Positions 62,684-64,000 of a stretch of DNA of 64,000 nucleotides are shown piece by piece. Origin of the DNA: Proteiniphilum acetatigenes DSM 18083 (GTDB taxonomy: Bacteria; Bacteroidota; Bacteroidia; Bacteroidales; Dysgonomonadaceae); the NCBI RefSeq assembly GCF_000380985.1, contig NZ_KB905693.1:483888-547887 (forward strand), written 5' to 3'. A program made the position numbers and the translations under genes. The notes beneath the pieces were generated by a model that made no database searches, was not told the DNA's origin, and was given only the letters and a program-made list of their open reading frames with translations. The number at the start of each line of letters is the position of its first letter. The first letter of the stretch is position 1.

Positions 62684-63511
62684 ATGAAAAAAATAACAAT
62701 TATCGGTGCGGGTGGGAAAATGGGTATACGTATTTCCAGAAACCTGAAGAGTGAACTTTATGACATCTCTTATGTAGAAATAAGTGAAGAGGGAAGGGAG
62801 AGGCTGAGAGCACTTGATATCAGCTGTTCTCAGGAATCGGAATCGGTGCCGGAATCAGATGTGGTGATATTGGCAATTCCTGATGTCGCCATTGAATCGG
62901 TATCGCCCGGAATCGTGAAACTGATGAAACCTCATTCTCTGCTCATCACGCTCGACCCTGCCGCCCCTTACGCGGGAAAGCTTTACCATCGTCCCGATAT
63001 CGCCTATTTTGTGGCTCATCCTTCCCATCCTTCAATATTCAACTGGGAACCTACCATTGAAGCGCAGAAAGATCATTTTGGAGGCAACCTGGCAAAACAA
63101 ACCATGGTATGCGCCTTAATGGAGGGCGAAGAATCGGATTACGAACTGGGAGTAGAGATTGCCAGGAAAATGTACGCACCTATCTCAGTAGCACACAGAA
63201 TTACCGTGGAGCAGATGGCTATTTTGGAACCAGGCTTGGTGGAAACGCTTTCATCTACCTGTATCTATGTGATAAGACAAGGACTGGATGAGGTGATCAA
63301 ACAGGGGATGCCAGCCGAAGCGGCGAAAGATTTTCTCTTGGGGCATCTTCATATACAGTTGGCTGTCCTTTTTGACCAAATACCCGGAGCGGTATTCTCT
63401 GATGCAGCTAATAAGGCCATTACATACGGAATCAATGAGATCTTTAAAACCGACTGGAAGAAAGTACTGGATATTAACAATGTAAAGGAGCAAATATTGG
63501 CCATTACCTGA
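62684..63511 (+). CDS. NAD-binding oxidoreductase of the PGDH-C type, candidate D-apionate oxidoisomerase
   Basis: A 275-residue dehydrogenase with Rossmann motif TIIGAGGKMGIRISRNL and a helical C-terminal domain (ARKMYAPISVAHRITVEQMA, then EPGLVETLSSTCIYVIRQGL) of the phosphogluconate-dehydrogenase-C type, the family of ApnO. VAHPSHPSIFNWEPTIEAQK is characteristic. It follows the Gfo/Idh gene by 19 bases. The paired presence supports a sugar-acid route in which ApnO converts apionate to 3-oxo-isoapionate. The ATG at 62684 is chosen because the Rossmann motif follows at once. Confidence 0.82.
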   Translation: MKKITIIGAGGKMGIRISRNLKSELYDISYVEISEEGRERLRALDISCSQESESVPESDVVILAIPDVAIESVSPGIVKLMKPHSLLITLDPAAPYAGKLYHRPDIAYFVAHPSHPSIFNWEPTIEAQKDHFGGNLAKQTMVCALMEGEESDYELGVEIARKMYAPISVAHRITVEQMAILEPGLVETLSSTCIYVIRQGLDEVIKQGMPAEAAKDFLLGHLHIQLAVLFDQIPGAVFSDAANKAITYGINEIFKTDWKKVLDINNVKEQILAIT

Positions 63512-63713
63512 CCATTTCATATTATGTGTCGTAGGGTTGAGAATTTGAAGAATGATGTTTACGAGACTAACATAAGCATAACGGACTGGGAATTTTATCG
63601 GAGTACCTTTTATTTTGACAATCTCGTACGGATGGATAATCCGTTTTTGTACTTCAATTCAAAGGTATAAAACATCCGATCAAAGTATCAACCGTGATAA
63701 TTAAATAAAATGA
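63512..63713. other. Spacer with a possible 48-residue ORF, next to an IS
   Basis: ATG at 63524 opens a 48-residue frame ending at 63670 (CRRVENLKNDVYETNISITD at its start), rich in aromatic and polar residues. I do not recognise it; it may be a truncated gene interrupted by the neighbouring insertion sequence. No clear terminal inverted repeat of the IS was identified here. Confidence 0.25.
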
Positions 63714-64000
63714 TTATCCGCAATAGTTCCTATTATAAATTCTTGATTTGAAATCGGGCGTGTAAGTGAGGGCAGCTACCAGAAGCCTGTCAAACTGCTT
63801 CTCACCGAAATAACGCCTGTTGAACTTGTAACAGAACTGATTTAGATAATATTGTAAGTATTCGGGTTTCATTTTGTAATATACGCCCAATAATTGTCGC
63901 TTGGCATTACTTATTGCCGTATGGACCCAGGGCAGGACACTGGGGAGCTCCTTGGGTGGGATGACAGATGCCGTATGCGAATGGACATGTTCTTTTAATT
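63714..64000 (-). mobile_element. IS1595-type transposase, C-terminal part, cut by the window edge
   Basis: The minus-strand frame ending with a stop at 63714-63716 reads LPSVLPWVHTAISNAKRQLL, then YKMKPEYLQYYLNQFCYKFN, then RRYFGEKQFDRLLVAALTY. This is the C-terminus of ISXO2-like DDE transposases of the IS1595 family (conserved NAKRxLLG and YxNxFxYKFNRR patterns). The rest lies beyond base 64000, so intactness cannot be judged. Confidence 0.85.

Overview
The window looks like chromosomal DNA of a Bacteroidales bacterium, probably near Dysgonomonas, Proteiniphilum or Petrimonas; the genus is an inference from gene style. The signs are: promoters of the Bacteroidota type (TAnnTTTG at -7) before many genes, almost no Shine-Dalgarno sequences, GldE next to SSB and MutY, an HU gene followed by a tiny AURKAIP1/COX24-type basic protein and RNase G, a three-subunit B-type fumarate reductase/succinate dehydrogenase, and many secreted proteins whose signal peptides end in Q or SQ. 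No rRNA genes, CRISPR array or complete prophage were seen.

Layout. 0-9 kb: GH20 hexosaminidase, ribosomal L25, Pth, an S4 protein, Maf, aspartokinase, then a membrane-protein / winged-helix-regulator / CreD operon. 9-10.8 kb: a decaying stretch (internally deleted lipoprotein gene, broken SLC13-type transporter) followed by an intact unknown 487-residue membrane protein. 12-19.7 kb: HflX, a small barrel protein and MnmA on the minus strand; RecJ-RecQ on the plus strand. 19.7-22.4 kb: an A/T-rich accessory island (isochorismatase-like 3' fragment, YdeI-like protein, leucine-rich-repeat protein flanked by 16-bp inverted repeats, then gene fragments including a HepT-like remnant), ending at the 3' end of tRNA-Arg. 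22.7-25.7 kb: rplM-rpsI and rpsB-tsf with structured leaders. 25.8-29.5 kb (minus): phosphopantetheinyl transferase, GldE, SSB, MutY. 29.8-32 kb: HU, the tiny basic protein, RNase G. 32-39.4 kb (minus): PriA, two paralogous outer-membrane barrels, frd/sdh B-A-C. 39.7-46.5 kb: TrpS, two acyltransferase-fold proteins with related leaders, a TauE exporter, an AraC regulator, CorA, RsmA. 46.7-53.6 kb: a tight eight-gene plus-strand run (flippase-like protein, PepD, flavodoxin, small membrane protein, subtilase, XseA, XseB, IspD), then an Lrp regulator. 54.3-58.1 kb (minus): two DUF3857/transglutaminase-like proteins. 58.2-59.4 kb: a second membrane-protein/regulator pair, with twin palindromes over its promoter, then tRNA-Pro and tRNA-Gly. 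59.8-63.5 kb: a transporter and three enzymes that look like a sugar catabolic operon, possibly for the branched plant sugar D-apiose. The right edge cuts an IS1595-type transposase.

The most interesting items are the putative apiose operon with an inverted repeat over its promoter, the duplicated regulator/membrane-protein module with palindromic operators, the cassette-like island beside tRNA-Arg, and several families of short intergenic repeats. All family names come from motif reading and memory; no database search was possible.
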